Source: Paenibacillus endophyticus | GTDB lineage: Bacteria > Bacillota > Bacilli > Paenibacillales > Paenibacillaceae | DNA: 64,000 bases | Assembly (NCBI RefSeq): GCF_014192395.1 | Contig: NZ_JACHXW010000011.1 | Coordinates: 62,001 to 126,000 of the forward strand | Reading direction: 5' to 3' | The notes under the pieces: model-generated | What the model saw: only the letters and a program-made list of their open reading frames with translations | What the model was told of the DNA's origin: nothing | The model's database searches: none | Shown: piece by piece, positions 51,636 to 60,311 of the stretch | How positions within the stretch are numbered: the stretch's first letter is position 1 | How the letters are laid out: each line of letters starts with the position of its first letter | Made by a program: the position numbers and the translations under genes

Positions 51636-52805
51636 CTAAATCATCTGATCGGCGGTCACTAACGTATAGCCCATTTCCACTAAATCGTCAATAATGCCGG
51701 GCAGTGCCTGGACTGTATTTTTAATATTTTTGCTGCCAAAAGAGTGCATTAATATTATACCATTAGGTTTAGCTTCTTTTTTAATCATTTTGCTCATATC
51801 CGCTGCTGATGTACCTGCCCAGTCCCGCGTATCAATATTCCAACTGATTAAATCCCGGTTGTTGGCTTTAAGCAGCACTTTAAGCGTATCCGAAACGGCG
51901 CCGTAAGGTGCGCGTACCATAACCGGTGTATAGCCGACCGCTTTTTTGATCGCCGCGTCCGACGTTTTGATTTCTTCGATTATCTGCTGCTTGTTCAGCT
52001 TCGATAAATCTTTATGATTGTACGTATGATTGCCAATGGAATGCCCTTCTTCCGCGATGCGCTGCAGCACCTCGGGGTTCTTTTTCACCTGTTGGCCAAC
52101 AACAAAAAAGGTCGCCTTTACACCCTTTTCCTTCAGGATATCCAAAATATCATTCGTATAACGCTGATCGGGACCATCGTCAAACGTCAAAGCAATAAAC
52201 TTCTCGCCTTTACCCGGCTTAATGGCAGGCGTGTGCTGATCAGGCTTATCCAGCTGATCCGCCTCTGGGGTTTCCGGCTTGCTTGTTGCCGGCGAATCCG
52301 GTTTAGGATCAACATTGCCCGCATCCGGTGTCGCTGTCGCACCCGGCTTACCCGTAGGCGTCGATGCTGGATGATCCGTCCCTGTAACGATTGGCTGCTC
52401 TGTGCTTGTATCCTCAGGCTGCGGCGTTGTTTCCGGATTCGGCGTTGCCGTTGCTTGCGTTACAGGTGAATTCGTCACTGTGCTTGAAGGCTTCTCGGTT
52501 GCTTGATCACTTGGCTGAGCGTCAGGCTTCGGACTTTGTGTATGCCCAGGTAAATTGCCGTGCTCGACTGCCCCATCCACCCCGCCTGCATTCCCGACGA
52601 TAACCGAATTTCCATCACCATCAGTGCCGCTGCCCGTCTGCGGACCCTGCTGGGCGTTACCGGTTACCTGTGGCTGTTTGTCGCCAGACAAAAGTGCAGA
52701 TAGGCTAAATGAAGAACCAGCCGAGCATCCGCTGACCCCTATCATAACCGCTGTCAGAAACAGCCCTGCAACTACATTTCGAGCTTTCCGTCTTGCTTTT
52801 TTCAT
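51636..52805 (-). CDS. Polysaccharide deacetylase lipoprotein (NodB domain)
   Basis: 389 residues from the ATG at 52805 (AGGTGAGAG upstream; a GTG at 52814 is less likely). Lipobox VSGC (cysteine ~27), then a ~160-residue Thr/Pro/Ser/Gly-rich spacer that can cross the wall, then a NodB domain (~195-389). CE4 motifs are complete: TFDDGP (metal and base Asp), HTYNH (metal His pair), RAPYGA, DTRDW and ILMHSFG. Such enzymes remove N-acetyl groups from peptidoglycan or other wall glycans. The next genes downstream are the FG-GAP lipoprotein and two-component genes. Confidence 0.9.
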   Translation of the reverse strand: MKKARRKARNVVAGLFLTAVMIGVSGCSAGSSFSLSALLSGDKQPQVTGNAQQGPQTGSGTDGDGNSVIVGNAGGVDGAVEHGNLPGHTQSPKPDAQPSDQATEKPSSTVTNSPVTQATATPNPETTPQPEDTSTEQPIVTGTDHPASTPTGKPGATATPDAGNVDPKPDSPATSKPETPEADQLDKPDQHTPAIKPGKGEKFIALTFDDGPDQRYTNDILDILKEKGVKATFFVVGQQVKKNPEVLQRIAEEGHSIGNHTYNHKDLSKLNKQQIIEEIKTSDAAIKKAVGYTPVMVRAPYGAVSDTLKVLLKANNRDLISWNIDTRDWAGTSAADMSKMIKKEAKPNGIILMHSFGSKNIKNTVQALPGIIDDLVEMGYTLVTADQMI

Positions 52806-52873
52806 TACTCTCACCTTCTATTCCTCGCTGATAGATTCATTGTACCCCTGCCACAAATCGATAGAGTTACAAA

Positions 52874-53053
52874 TTAGTAACACCTTTCGAGCTTGTTATA
52901 TTCTTTAATGAGCTGCTCTGCAGTATCCGCTGGTCGAGAGCGGTAACACCAATAGGATCCATTCTCAAGCCGGCACCAAATCGTTTTGTACTCCATCATT
53001 GTATTTGACACGACTGCATACAGGCTTTCTGACTCTATTAACATACTATTCAT
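52874..53053 (-). CDS. Small hypothetical protein of the accessory islet
   Basis: 59 residues from the ATG at 53053, with GGAGTG 6 bases before it; the frame extends upstream to 53158 without a ribosome binding site. Contains two Trp-Cys pairs (TIWCRLENGSYWCYRSRP) and a helical end (TAEQLIKEYNKLERCY). Function unknown. Last gene of the islet's minus-strand series. Confidence 0.5.
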   Translation of the reverse strand: MNSMLIESESLYAVVSNTMMEYKTIWCRLENGSYWCYRSRPADTAEQLIKEYNKLERCY

Positions 53054-53191
53054 ATCATTCACTCCATTAGCTCCCGCTGCACCGAGAGCCTTTTTATTTA
53101 GGCTCCCATGCAGGGGAAGGTCTGCTAATATAAATTTGATTACTGGTTCAATAATCAATATTTAATTCCTTTTTACAGAATACCGCCTGCG

Positions 53192-54067
53192 TCAGAAGGC
53201 AAACGCAAATTGATCAGTTGTTATTTTACCGTTTCGACTCGGTATGGCGGGCACAAGTTGAATTGGAACCTCCATCTTGTCATAACCGGTTACATCACCA
53301 GGACTGGCGTACCAGGGTGCATAGAAGTACATTTGGATTTTGCAGAGCTTGATTGCGATTCCAGATATATCCTGAGCATATCCGCGAAGGAAGTAGTTTG
53401 AGGCTGGTAAAAGCATCGCGCCAGTTCCAACACAGGGATCCATAACCGCTTGTCGTTTTTTCTCCTCTGGGTCTCCATCGCCATGTGTCATTTCAACCAT
53501 CATACGAGTAATCGGAAATGGAGTAGGAAAGTATCCAAGCCCCGACTTATATCCCTTTCCGGTCTCGTCACACAAAACTTGTGAAAGATAATCTGTTGGA
53601 TTATCGAGGACAAGAAATAGATCAAATTCGCGATAGAAGTGTTCATTTAGTTTCGCAGATATACGCGGCTTCTCATCCGTACTGGCCATGCCCCATAGGA
53701 GCCAATCCGAAAAATGATCGATAGTCGCTTCATGATGAGATAAGCAACTTGTGAACATGTTCTTTGTCGCGAGCGTCCTTGCCGATCCGAGATCGGCCCA
53801 CTCAATTTGTGGAATTGGGCCACTTCCGGTTATCGTGCCTTTCTGCCTAATCTCCAACCAATAATCCCAGCGCCCCCATAAGAGAGCATCATAAGTAAAT
53901 AAAAAGGGTAATAGCCACCCTCTCTTATCGAGAACTTCTAAATGGCTTTGGGGCATCCCACCAATTGCCCGGGCATATCCTGATACTTCATGTGGCAGCC
54001 GTGCAAGTCTCTCTGGTGTGAAGCGGGATACTCGATACAAGTGATCTTTATTTTTCTCCTTAGTCAC
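53192..54067 (-). CDS. Orphan N6-DNA-methylase-like protein lacking the catalytic NPPY motif
   Basis: 291 residues. C-terminal half looks like an adenine methyltransferase: motif X-like YFPTPFPITRMMVEM (residues ~183-197) and motif I MDPCVGTGAMLLPASN (~214-229) followed by GYAQDISGIAIKLCKIQMYFY. No [DNS]PP[YFW] motif IV follows within the remaining ~50 residues. N-terminal half is helical with many tryptophans (LLPFLFTYDALLWGRWDYW). Related small proteins occur in phages and integrative elements of Firmicutes. It may bind SAM or DNA without methylating, or be truncated. No restriction enzyme gene is nearby. Confidence 0.6.
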   Translation of the reverse strand: MTKEKNKDHLYRVSRFTPERLARLPHEVSGYARAIGGMPQSHLEVLDKRGWLLPFLFTYDALLWGRWDYWLEIRQKGTITGSGPIPQIEWADLGSARTLATKNMFTSCLSHHEATIDHFSDWLLWGMASTDEKPRISAKLNEHFYREFDLFLVLDNPTDYLSQVLCDETGKGYKSGLGYFPTPFPITRMMVEMTHGDGDPEEKKRQAVMDPCVGTGAMLLPASNYFLRGYAQDISGIAIKLCKIQMYFYAPWYASPGDVTGYDKMEVPIQLVPAIPSRNGKITTDQFAFAF

Positions 54068-54140
54068 AAATGATCAACCTTTCAACACCGCCCCACTGCA
54101 CAGGGAGGTCGATAATCCCTGTGCAGAGGGTAAAACTATT

Positions 54141-54578
54141 CTATTCGCATGGACGAATTGATAGAGGGCGAGCATTGAGTTCGCTATATGCAGCGAGCTG
54201 ATAAGCATCGATAATTCCTTTAGATGGAATCAAAAGATCCTTTCTTGCCTGGCTTCTATAATCGAACATGGCTACCCGATGAAACCGGAGCTGAATACCA
54301 GTTAACAATTCATTTCGCTTTTTTACAAGATGTAACAGCAATAGATACTTATTCTTTGCTTTCTCCTCTTTCACCAAATAATGCGAGATGCTATAACTCA
54401 AGATGCGTACTTCTAACACTTTTGGATCTAATCCATCTGACTTCAAGAAATCCCCGTCATCGCAGTTCCCGCTTCGATTTACAAACTTAGATATGCAGGC
54501 TATGGAAGAGATAACCGTACTCTTTACAAATGAAGCTATTTTGAAGAAATGCTTAAGCGCTAACGTTGTCTTTGTCAT
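54141..54578 (-). CDS. Hypothetical protein of the accessory islet
   Basis: 145 residues, basic. GAAGGGG precedes the ATG and overlaps the stop codon of the gene before it, 13 bases away, so the two are translated together. Sequence is Lys/Arg/Leu-rich with a helical middle (YSISHYLVKEEKAKNKYLLLLHLVKKRNELLTG). No membrane segment, signal or known motif. It may act with the methylase-like protein 73 bases downstream, but nothing in the sequence states how. Confidence 0.5.
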   Translation of the reverse strand: MTKTTLALKHFFKIASFVKSTVISSIACISKFVNRSGNCDDGDFLKSDGLDPKVLEVRILSYSISHYLVKEEKAKNKYLLLLHLVKKRNELLTGIQLRFHRVAMFDYRSQARKDLLIPSKGIIDAYQLAAYSELNARPLSIRPCE

Positions 54579-54591
54579 TCATGATTCCCCT

Positions 54592-54885
54592 TCAGAACAG
54601 TATGATATTGGCTTGGCTATAAATTTCATTGAGCAGATTCTCAACTTCTTCCGGAGAGTTCTGAACATATTCGATATTGCTCTCATGGATCATTGACCCG
54701 TTTGCCAGATTTACTTCCCGGGTTGAGAATAATACCTCGTTGCAATTATTTGCCGTTACAAGGAAGAAGAATTGATTGCTGATTCTTTTCCAAGGAGTGG
54801 TTAAACTACTCAGTAGCCTTTCAATCTCTTCTGGTGACAAAAACCATGCATTTACATATAAATTTTTTGTGTTCTCAAACTCCAT
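54592..54885 (-). CDS. Hypothetical protein, first gene of the accessory islet
   Basis: 97 residues from the ATG at 54885 (AAGGGGGATATT upstream); the same frame is open further to 55044, but that part translates a hairpin. Sequence is a mixed alpha/beta domain (NAWFLSPEEIERLLSSLTTPWKR, then FFFLVTANNCNEVLFSTREVN). Not recognised. A terminator-like hairpin lies 40-70 bases before the start codon, so expression may be attenuated. Confidence 0.5.
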   Translation of the reverse strand: MEFENTKNLYVNAWFLSPEEIERLLSSLTTPWKRISNQFFFLVTANNCNEVLFSTREVNLANGSMIHESNIEYVQNSPEEVENLLNEIYSQANIILF

Positions 54886-54924
54886 AATTGAATATCCCCC
54901 TTGTTTGGAAACGAAAAAAGAACG

Positions 54925-54951
54925 CAAAAAAGACATACGGTCTCCGTATGC
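54925..54951 (-). terminator. Leader hairpin before the accessory islet (possible attenuator)
   Basis: Minus strand: CATACGG-AGA-CCGTATG, then TCTTTTTTG, a compact intrinsic terminator. Outer arms AACGCA/TGCGTT (54921-54926 and 54955-54960) can also pair. It lies 40 bases upstream of the first islet gene, so it may end readthrough or act as an attenuator. Confidence 0.55.
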
Positions 54952-54960
54952 CAATGCGTT

Positions 54961-55276
54961 CCAATATTCGTACCTGTGTAAAATCGCTGAAAAGCGTCTC
55001 CTTCCCTGCTCGAATAAGTAACGGCAAGGAAAATTTTTCGTCATTCATAATGTATTCCATTATACACCAGTGGGTAGTCCCAGTAAATATCAGGAAGGTT
55101 TAAGACCCTCACATGCTGCCACTCATTGCGCTGAATCGGTTCTTCCGAATTAAAGCCGCAGCATCGCTGTCAGCTGGCCGCGGACGGAGGCAAATCGATT
55201 GGGCTAAACCAGCGCATACGGAAGAACTACCAGGAGCATGATCCGACAAGTTGGAATAATAGGAAAGCTTAAATAA
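54961..55276. other. Intergenic region upstream of the accessory islet
   Basis: Should contain the islet promoter. A 42-codon plus-strand frame (55113-55241, MLPLIALNRFFRIKAA...) lacks a ribosome binding site and is preceded in frame by a stop; I do not call it a gene. Confidence 0.4.
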
Positions 55277-55319
55277 AAAAAATGATCGCACAGTTGTAAT
55301 AACTGAGCGATCATTTTTT
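55277..55319. terminator. Bidirectional terminator
   Basis: AATGATCGC (55281-55289) pairs with GCGATCATT (55307-55315), with an inner CAGTT/AACTG stem. T-runs occur on both sides. It overlaps the last codons of the small minus-strand frame at 55311-55502. Confidence 0.85.
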
Positions 55320-55502
55320 ATGCTTAGGAAAAAGAACTGTGGGTTTTAATTGCATTTTGAATGAATCCACGTAGAGATCTATAAGGATTACAGCTTTGTT
55401 CCTTCGAGCCATCACTTCTGTTACTTCCTCGGCTTCGGTTTTCCGTTTTTTTGCAACCCTGGCTTTGCCCGCTTTTACGATTCCCTCGCTAATTGGAGCC
55501 AT
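55311..55502 (-). CDS. Small hypothetical protein, doubtful
   Basis: 63 residues, very basic and Lys/Ala rich at the start (KAGKARVAKKRKTEAEEVTE), then NKAVILIDLYVDSFKMQLK. The ATG lacks a good ribosome binding site, but the stop codon falls inside a terminator, which supports transcription in this direction. It may be the end of a longer decayed gene (55503-55690 shows no continuing frame). No family recognised. Confidence 0.3.
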   Translation of the reverse strand: MAPISEGIVKAGKARVAKKRKTEAEEVTEVMARRNKAVILIDLYVDSFKMQLKPTVLFPKHKK

Positions 55503-55691
55503 CGTCGAAGCGCTGCTCGAAAGAATCCAGTCGAACTACTGAATTTTGATAATCAATCGCTGAATTTTTCCCTTGCTGTGGAGCGTGCAGCACGTTGGTA
55601 TTATCTCCTACGGCAGTGTTTTTTCGCTAGATTGCTAGATTTAATAAAAAATGGTTCAGCATTCGCTTTTAAAGGGAATTCCCCAAATAAT

Positions 55692-55735
55692 TAAAGAACG
55701 CAGCTGCTCCGGATTACCAGAGGCTGCGTTCTTTA
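55692..55735 (-). terminator. Hairpin downstream of the fucosidase operon
   Basis: TAAAGAACGCAGC (55692-55704) pairs with GCTGCGTTCTTTA (55723-55735), 13 bp with an 18-nt loop. It lies 46 bases past the fucosidase stop codon. The T-run on the minus strand is short (TTTAATTATTT), so it is a moderate terminator. Confidence 0.6.
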
Positions 55736-55780
55736 AAGTGGAATATTAAACTGCCATTCGTTATGGCTATTTTAACAACA

Positions 55781-57055
55781 TTAAATGAGTTCAAGCTCAA
55801 TAACCGTATCCATCTCATCCGGCAGCTCGGCGCCCTTCAGCGTAATGAATGCTCCGCCTTCAATATCGGAATACTCCTCCGCCATCCATGGCACCTCGAT
55901 TTTAAGCTCAGTACCGTCTCGCAGCAATCTCGCCTTCTTAATCTTCCCTTTCAACCCTTGGAAATAGATAGGGCCAATCCCTCTGTCATAAACATGGGCG
56001 TACAGCTTGTTACCTTTCTGCGTATAACGGCCCCATTCCGGCTTCGGAAGCGACGAATGGCCGCAGCCGTAAATGCTGTCCCCGTTCAATCGCATCCACT
56101 CGCCAACCTCGCTTAATACGACTAGCGATTCGCGCGTCATCTCGCCTTTGGCATCGGGTCCAACGTTAAGCAGCAGATTGCCGTTCTTACTAATACATTC
56201 CACCATTGATCGAATGACCTGTTTGGTCGACTTGTAGTTTTTGTCCTCGGAGCAATAACCCCAGTTGTCGTTAAGCGTAATGCACGCTTCCCAAGGAATA
56301 GATTGGCCGTTTACGTCAACAATGCCGCCCGGCGGTATGATCTGCTCCGGCGAGAAGAAATCGCCTGCATATTCTTCCGGCTCTGCTGCCCGGATGTTTC
56401 CGCCCAATCGGTTGTCGATAATAATATCCGGTTGGATAGAGCGAATCATCCGCACAAGCTCAGTCGCTTTCCATTTCTCTCCGGTCATGTTGTCGTAGGA
56501 AAAGTCAAACCACATGATGTCGATTTTTCCGTAATTCGTAAGCAACTCCTTCACTTGTCCATGCATATACGTGAGGTAACGATCAAAGACAATCGGCTTG
56601 TCTTTCGCCGCTTCATTGCTGCGGTCTGGATGCGCTTTATCCCCGTAGCCCGGATAGTCGTCATGATCCCAGTCGATAATGGAATAATACAAACCGACAG
56701 CGATTCCCTCCGCACGGAATGCATCCACATATTCACGAACGTGATCCCGGCCAGCAGGCGTGTTGGTTGCCTTAAAATCAGTCAGCTTGCTGTCGAACAA
56801 GCAAAATCCATCATGATGCTTGGTCGTCAGTACCGCGTACTTTTGCCCGGCAGCCTTGGCTGCTTTGGCCCATGCCTTCGGATCATAACGGGATGCGTCA
56901 AATTCATTGAAATACGTCATATAGTGTTCTTTGCTCATCCGCTCGTTGCCGCGGATCCATTCGCCTCTAGCGGGAATCGAATACAATCCCCAGTGAATGA
57001 ACATGCCGAATCTGTCCTGCAAAAACCATTGCGTTCTTTCTTCTCTTGTTCCCAT
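55781..57055 (-). CDS. Alpha-L-fucosidase (GH29)
   Basis: 424 residues from the ATG at 57055 (CGGAGGG upstream); the open frame to 57148 overlaps the ROK gene and lacks a site. Near-start FGMFIHWGLYSIPARGEW, AVLTTKHHDGFCLFDS and IDIMWFDFSYD (catalytic nucleophile Asp in WFDF) are GH29 hallmarks. NDNWGYCSEDKNYKS and NLLLNVGPDAKGEM end the catalytic domain; a short C-terminal beta domain follows. No signal peptide, so it acts in the cytoplasm on imported fucosylated material. Last gene of the operon. Confidence 0.92.
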   Translation of the reverse strand: MGTREERTQWFLQDRFGMFIHWGLYSIPARGEWIRGNERMSKEHYMTYFNEFDASRYDPKAWAKAAKAAGQKYAVLTTKHHDGFCLFDSKLTDFKATNTPAGRDHVREYVDAFRAEGIAVGLYYSIIDWDHDDYPGYGDKAHPDRSNEAAKDKPIVFDRYLTYMHGQVKELLTNYGKIDIMWFDFSYDNMTGEKWKATELVRMIRSIQPDIIIDNRLGGNIRAAEPEEYAGDFFSPEQIIPPGGIVDVNGQSIPWEACITLNDNWGYCSEDKNYKSTKQVIRSMVECISKNGNLLLNVGPDAKGEMTRESLVVLSEVGEWMRLNGDSIYGCGHSSLPKPEWGRYTQKGNKLYAHVYDRGIGPIYFQGLKGKIKKARLLRDGTELKIEVPWMAEEYSDIEGGAFITLKGAELPDEMDTVIELELI

Positions 57056-57095
57056 CCCTGAAATCCCTCCGTTTATAATAGAAATGATAAATGAA

Positions 57096-58055
57096 TTATT
57101 CCGCTTCGAATGTATGAAACAATGCTGCGGCTCCAATAAGGCCAACATTGTCCTTGAGGCCGGCAGATACGATACGGTATGTTCCTCTATACGGAGTCAT
57201 AACCAGCTCCTCCGTTTTTTCGCGCAGCGCTGGAAACAGCAAGTCCCCAGCTTTGCTTACGCCCCCGCCGATAACGATGCGATCAGGATTGAACGTATGC
57301 ACCACATTCGCAAGTCCTAACGCCATATACTGAATCGCCCGGTCAATTACCTCTATAGCTACCGGATCGTTTAATTTCATTGCTTCGAATACATGCTGGG
57401 CTGTAAGCTTCCCGCCGTTTGCATTTGCCAGTTCTGATAGGAGGGTCGCTCTATTCTCCATAAGCTTTAGGGCCGTATCCCGAATAGCTGTTCCTGAAGC
57501 GAACACCTCCCAGCAGCCGTATCTCCCGCAGCTGCACAATGAACCGCTCGGATCGATAATGTTATGACCCAGCTCGCCGGCAAACGATTCTGTTCCCAGT
57601 ATCAGCTTGCCGTCCATGACGATTCCCGCTCCAATGCCTGTGCTGAAGGTCACGTAAACCATATTTTCCGAGCCTTTTCCTGCGCCCCTGACATACTCGC
57701 CCCAAGCGGCAGCATTAGCATCATTAACGACCTGCACCTCAACCTTAAGCGCGGCTTCCATCCATTGCTTCAACGGGACGTTGTCCCATTCCGGCAAATT
57801 AGTGCCGTTAATGACAATACCGTCACGGCTGTTGACCGCTCCAGGAGAGGCTAATCCGACGCCTGTTAACAGCCGTCCTTCGGAGACCGAGCGAATCATG
57901 CCGATCATTCGCTCGACCACCTCTTCGGCTGTCCGAGCCCCGGATGTCTCCATCTGCTCCCGATTGACCAGCGTACCGTTCGAGTCGAACAGCGCCGCTG
58001 CAATCTTCGTACCACCTAAGTCGATTCCGACTACATAGCTTTCAACCTTATGCAT
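57096..58055 (-). CDS. ROK-family sugar kinase
   Basis: 319 residues from the ATG at 58055 (AAAGGTGA upstream). N-terminal phosphate motif GIDLGGTKIAAALF (residues ~10-23), VYVTFSTGIGAGIVMDGKL, the GELGHNII catalytic region and the zinc site CSCGRYGCWE (~174-183) define a ROK kinase. It phosphorylates glucose or a related hexose (glucosamine or N-acetylmannosamine possible) with ATP. Sits between the fucosidase gene (40 bases away) and cutC, in the operon that starts with the Opp-type transporter. Confidence 0.9.
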   Translation of the reverse strand: MHKVESYVVGIDLGGTKIAAALFDSNGTLVNREQMETSGARTAEEVVERMIGMIRSVSEGRLLTGVGLASPGAVNSRDGIVINGTNLPEWDNVPLKQWMEAALKVEVQVVNDANAAAWGEYVRGAGKGSENMVYVTFSTGIGAGIVMDGKLILGTESFAGELGHNIIDPSGSLCSCGRYGCWEVFASGTAIRDTALKLMENRATLLSELANANGGKLTAQHVFEAMKLNDPVAIEVIDRAIQYMALGLANVVHTFNPDRIVIGGGVSKAGDLLFPALREKTEELVMTPYRGTYRIVSAGLKDNVGLIGAAALFHTFEAE

Positions 58056-58086
58056 GGCCATTCACCTTTTCACTTTCTAGTATCCA

Positions 58087-58779
58087 TTAACCGCCTGAAC
58101 GCAAACTGTCAGAAAGCGCCAGCAAGGCTGCCGGATCAATTGGGGACAGAGAGTCGCTGCCAAAGCGGACAGCCGATCCAAAATGCAATTCCGTCACGCC
58201 GGTCTGCTCGATAAACGGCTTCATGCCTTGCGGCTTCAGGCCGCTGCCAGCCAATATGCTTACCGATCCGCCTTGCGATTCCAGGACCAGCCTCCGCATA
58301 GCCGGAATAGCTTCCATTGCTGAACCCGGTCCAGCCGAGGTAAGCACACGCTTAATTTGCGGGTATTGGCCGAGCGTACGCAGACCTGCAAGCTGATCCT
58401 CCAGCTCATCGAAAGCGCGGTGGAAAGTCACTTGCAGGCCATTCGTTAGCGGCAGCAGCATTTCCAAAGCCCGCTCGTCAATGCGTCCTTCAGGTGTCAG
58501 CGCGCCAATCACGACACCGGCTGCACCGCTTTCCGCAATTGCCTTTATTTCCTCTGCCATGGTCAAAATATCATTTTTAGAATAAACGAATGATCGACTG
58601 TGCGGACGAACCATAACAAAAACAGGAATTTTCACTGCTTTGGCTGCCTGCCGGGTTAAACCAATTCCCGGCGTTAAGCCGCCTTCCGTAATCGCGGTAA
58701 TCAGCTCAAGGCGATCCGCGCCGTTTGCCTCCGCCGTTAATGCATCCTCTATACAAGTGGCGATGACTTCCAAAATCAT
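58087..58779 (-). CDS. cutC: CutC-family protein
   Basis: 230 residues with a G-rich ribosome binding site (CAGGGGGGC). TIM-barrel motifs of CutC are present: EVIATCIEDALTAEANGADRLEL (residues ~4-26), VMVRPHSRSFVYS, GVVIGALTPEGRID, VTFHRAFDE (conserved His) and LTSAGPGSA. Called a copper homeostasis protein for historical reasons; the real activity is not settled. In Firmicutes it often lies in sugar-catabolism operons, as here. Confidence 0.92.
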   Translation of the reverse strand: MILEVIATCIEDALTAEANGADRLELITAITEGGLTPGIGLTRQAAKAVKIPVFVMVRPHSRSFVYSKNDILTMAEEIKAIAESGAAGVVIGALTPEGRIDERALEMLLPLTNGLQVTFHRAFDELEDQLAGLRTLGQYPQIKRVLTSAGPGSAMEAIPAMRRLVLESQGGSVSILAGSGLKPQGMKPFIEQTGVTELHFGSAVRFGSDSLSPIDPAALLALSDSLRSGG

Positions 58780-58794
58780 AACTAAGCCCCCCTG

Positions 58795-60270
58795 CTATAT
58801 CGATTTTGTTAATGCTGCTTGCTTCATCGCATAGTCTGCAAGAAGCCGTGCGCCATATCCGGTTGCGCCGACTTCCGAATAGCCTACATCTTGCTTGTAT
58901 TGAACCGTGCCTGCCATATCGATATGAATCCATTTCATGGACTCTGCCACAAAGCGGCGGATAAAGAGCGCTGCCGTAATGGCACCCGCAAACGAAGAGG
59001 TGCCCACATTGCGCAAATCCGCATAATTGCTCCGAAGGTCTGCTTCATATTCATCCATAAGCGGCATCGGCCACAGCCTTTCTCCATTGCTCTCGCCAAT
59101 CTCAACCAGGCTGCGCGTCATGTCTGCGTCACCCCATATGCCAGCGATGCCTAGACCAAGCGCTGCCCCAACATTTCCCGTCAGCGTTGCGATATCGATC
59201 ACCTCTGCTGCGCCGATATTCGCAGCGTGAATTAAAGCGTCTGCAATAATCAGTCTGCCCTCGCCATCGGTATTCGCAACCTGAACGGTTAACCCGTTCG
59301 GATATCGAATAACCGACGATGGCAATATGGCTTCCGCATCCGGCACGTTATCCACGACGGGAATAAGCGCGGTTACGTTTACATTAGCCCGCTTGCGCAG
59401 CAAGATGTCCATCGCGCCGATGACAGCAGCCGCTCCGCCCATGTCCATGCGAGCATCGCTAATATCGCTGGCTGTCTTCACATTCATGCCGCCCATATCG
59501 AACGTCACTCCCTTGCCGACCAATGCCAGCATAGGCAGCTCCGGGTTGCCTTCATAACGGATCTCGACAAGCGCAGGCGAATGCTTGCTGCCTGCGCCCA
59601 CTGCGCGCAGCCCGTTCATTTGAAGGTCGGCAAGCTCCTGCTCCTTATATACATGAACTTTAACAGGCAGATCAGCACGATCAAAATATTCCGCCATCCA
59701 CTCCGTGAACTTATCGGGATTTAGTGTATCCGGCGATTCATTCACCCGGTCGCGGGCAAGCATAGCGCCATCTGCACGGATTCGCGCAATCTCAAGCACT
59801 GCCCCCAGCTCTACGTTGGTTAACTCCGGCCACTCTTTCAACTGCAGCATGAAATCGACTGCAGCATCCACTCTTGTAAACTCCCGATAGGCTTGGAATC
59901 GATATAAACCGAGCAGCCAGCCTTCCGTCCAAGCCTGCAGCCAATCGGCGGCAGCGATGGTGCTGTTTTCGCCGGCTGCATCTTTATCGCTGCTTGGCAT
60001 ACGGACAAGCGAAGCGCTGCTCCTGCCTTCCTGCTGCGCCTTGCGGGCGGCTGATCCGGCTGCCCGGCGAATCTTCTCAAGTGTAAGACCAGAGCGTTTC
60101 CCCATTCCTACCGCGAGAACGTCTGGCTCTTCCTCCGATCGGCCGTACAACCATGCCACACTGCCACTGCGTTTATGCGCTTCCCCCAGCTTGTGAGGAA
60201 AGGACTCCTCTTCATAAGCCAGATAGACGAGAATATCCGCCGTATTGGCGGAATCGATCCATATATTCAT
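58795..60270 (-). CDS. M17 leucyl aminopeptidase
   Basis: 491 residues from the ATG at 60270 (GAAGGGA upstream; a start at 60303 is possible). C-terminal catalytic domain with LVGKGVTFDMGGMNVK, DARMDMGGAAAVIGAMDIL and NTDGEGRLIIADALIHA, which carry the two-metal-binding Lys, Asp and Glu residues of M17 peptidases; the usual Ala in NTDAEGR is Gly here. Cytoplasmic enzyme that removes N-terminal residues from peptides. Directly follows the Opp-type transporter genes, so it probably trims the imported peptides. Confidence 0.92.
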   Translation of the reverse strand: MNIWIDSANTADILVYLAYEEESFPHKLGEAHKRSGSVAWLYGRSEEEPDVLAVGMGKRSGLTLEKIRRAAGSAARKAQQEGRSSASLVRMPSSDKDAAGENSTIAAADWLQAWTEGWLLGLYRFQAYREFTRVDAAVDFMLQLKEWPELTNVELGAVLEIARIRADGAMLARDRVNESPDTLNPDKFTEWMAEYFDRADLPVKVHVYKEQELADLQMNGLRAVGAGSKHSPALVEIRYEGNPELPMLALVGKGVTFDMGGMNVKTASDISDARMDMGGAAAVIGAMDILLRKRANVNVTALIPVVDNVPDAEAILPSSVIRYPNGLTVQVANTDGEGRLIIADALIHAANIGAAEVIDIATLTGNVGAALGLGIAGIWGDADMTRSLVEIGESNGERLWPMPLMDEYEADLRSNYADLRNVGTSSFAGAITAALFIRRFVAESMKWIHIDMAGTVQYKQDVGYSEVGATGYGARLLADYAMKQAALTKSI

Positions 60271-60311
60271 CGCTTTCCCTTCTTTGCCGTAAAGTGTGTA
60301 CACATAATTAG

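Noticed and set aside
53192..54067. A restriction-modification system
   Set aside because: No restriction endonuclease or specificity gene is adjacent and the methylase-like protein lacks motif IV.
55113..55241. A 42-codon plus-strand ORF (MLPLIALNRFF...)
   Set aside because: An in-frame stop lies four codons upstream, there is no ribosome binding site, and no family is recognised.
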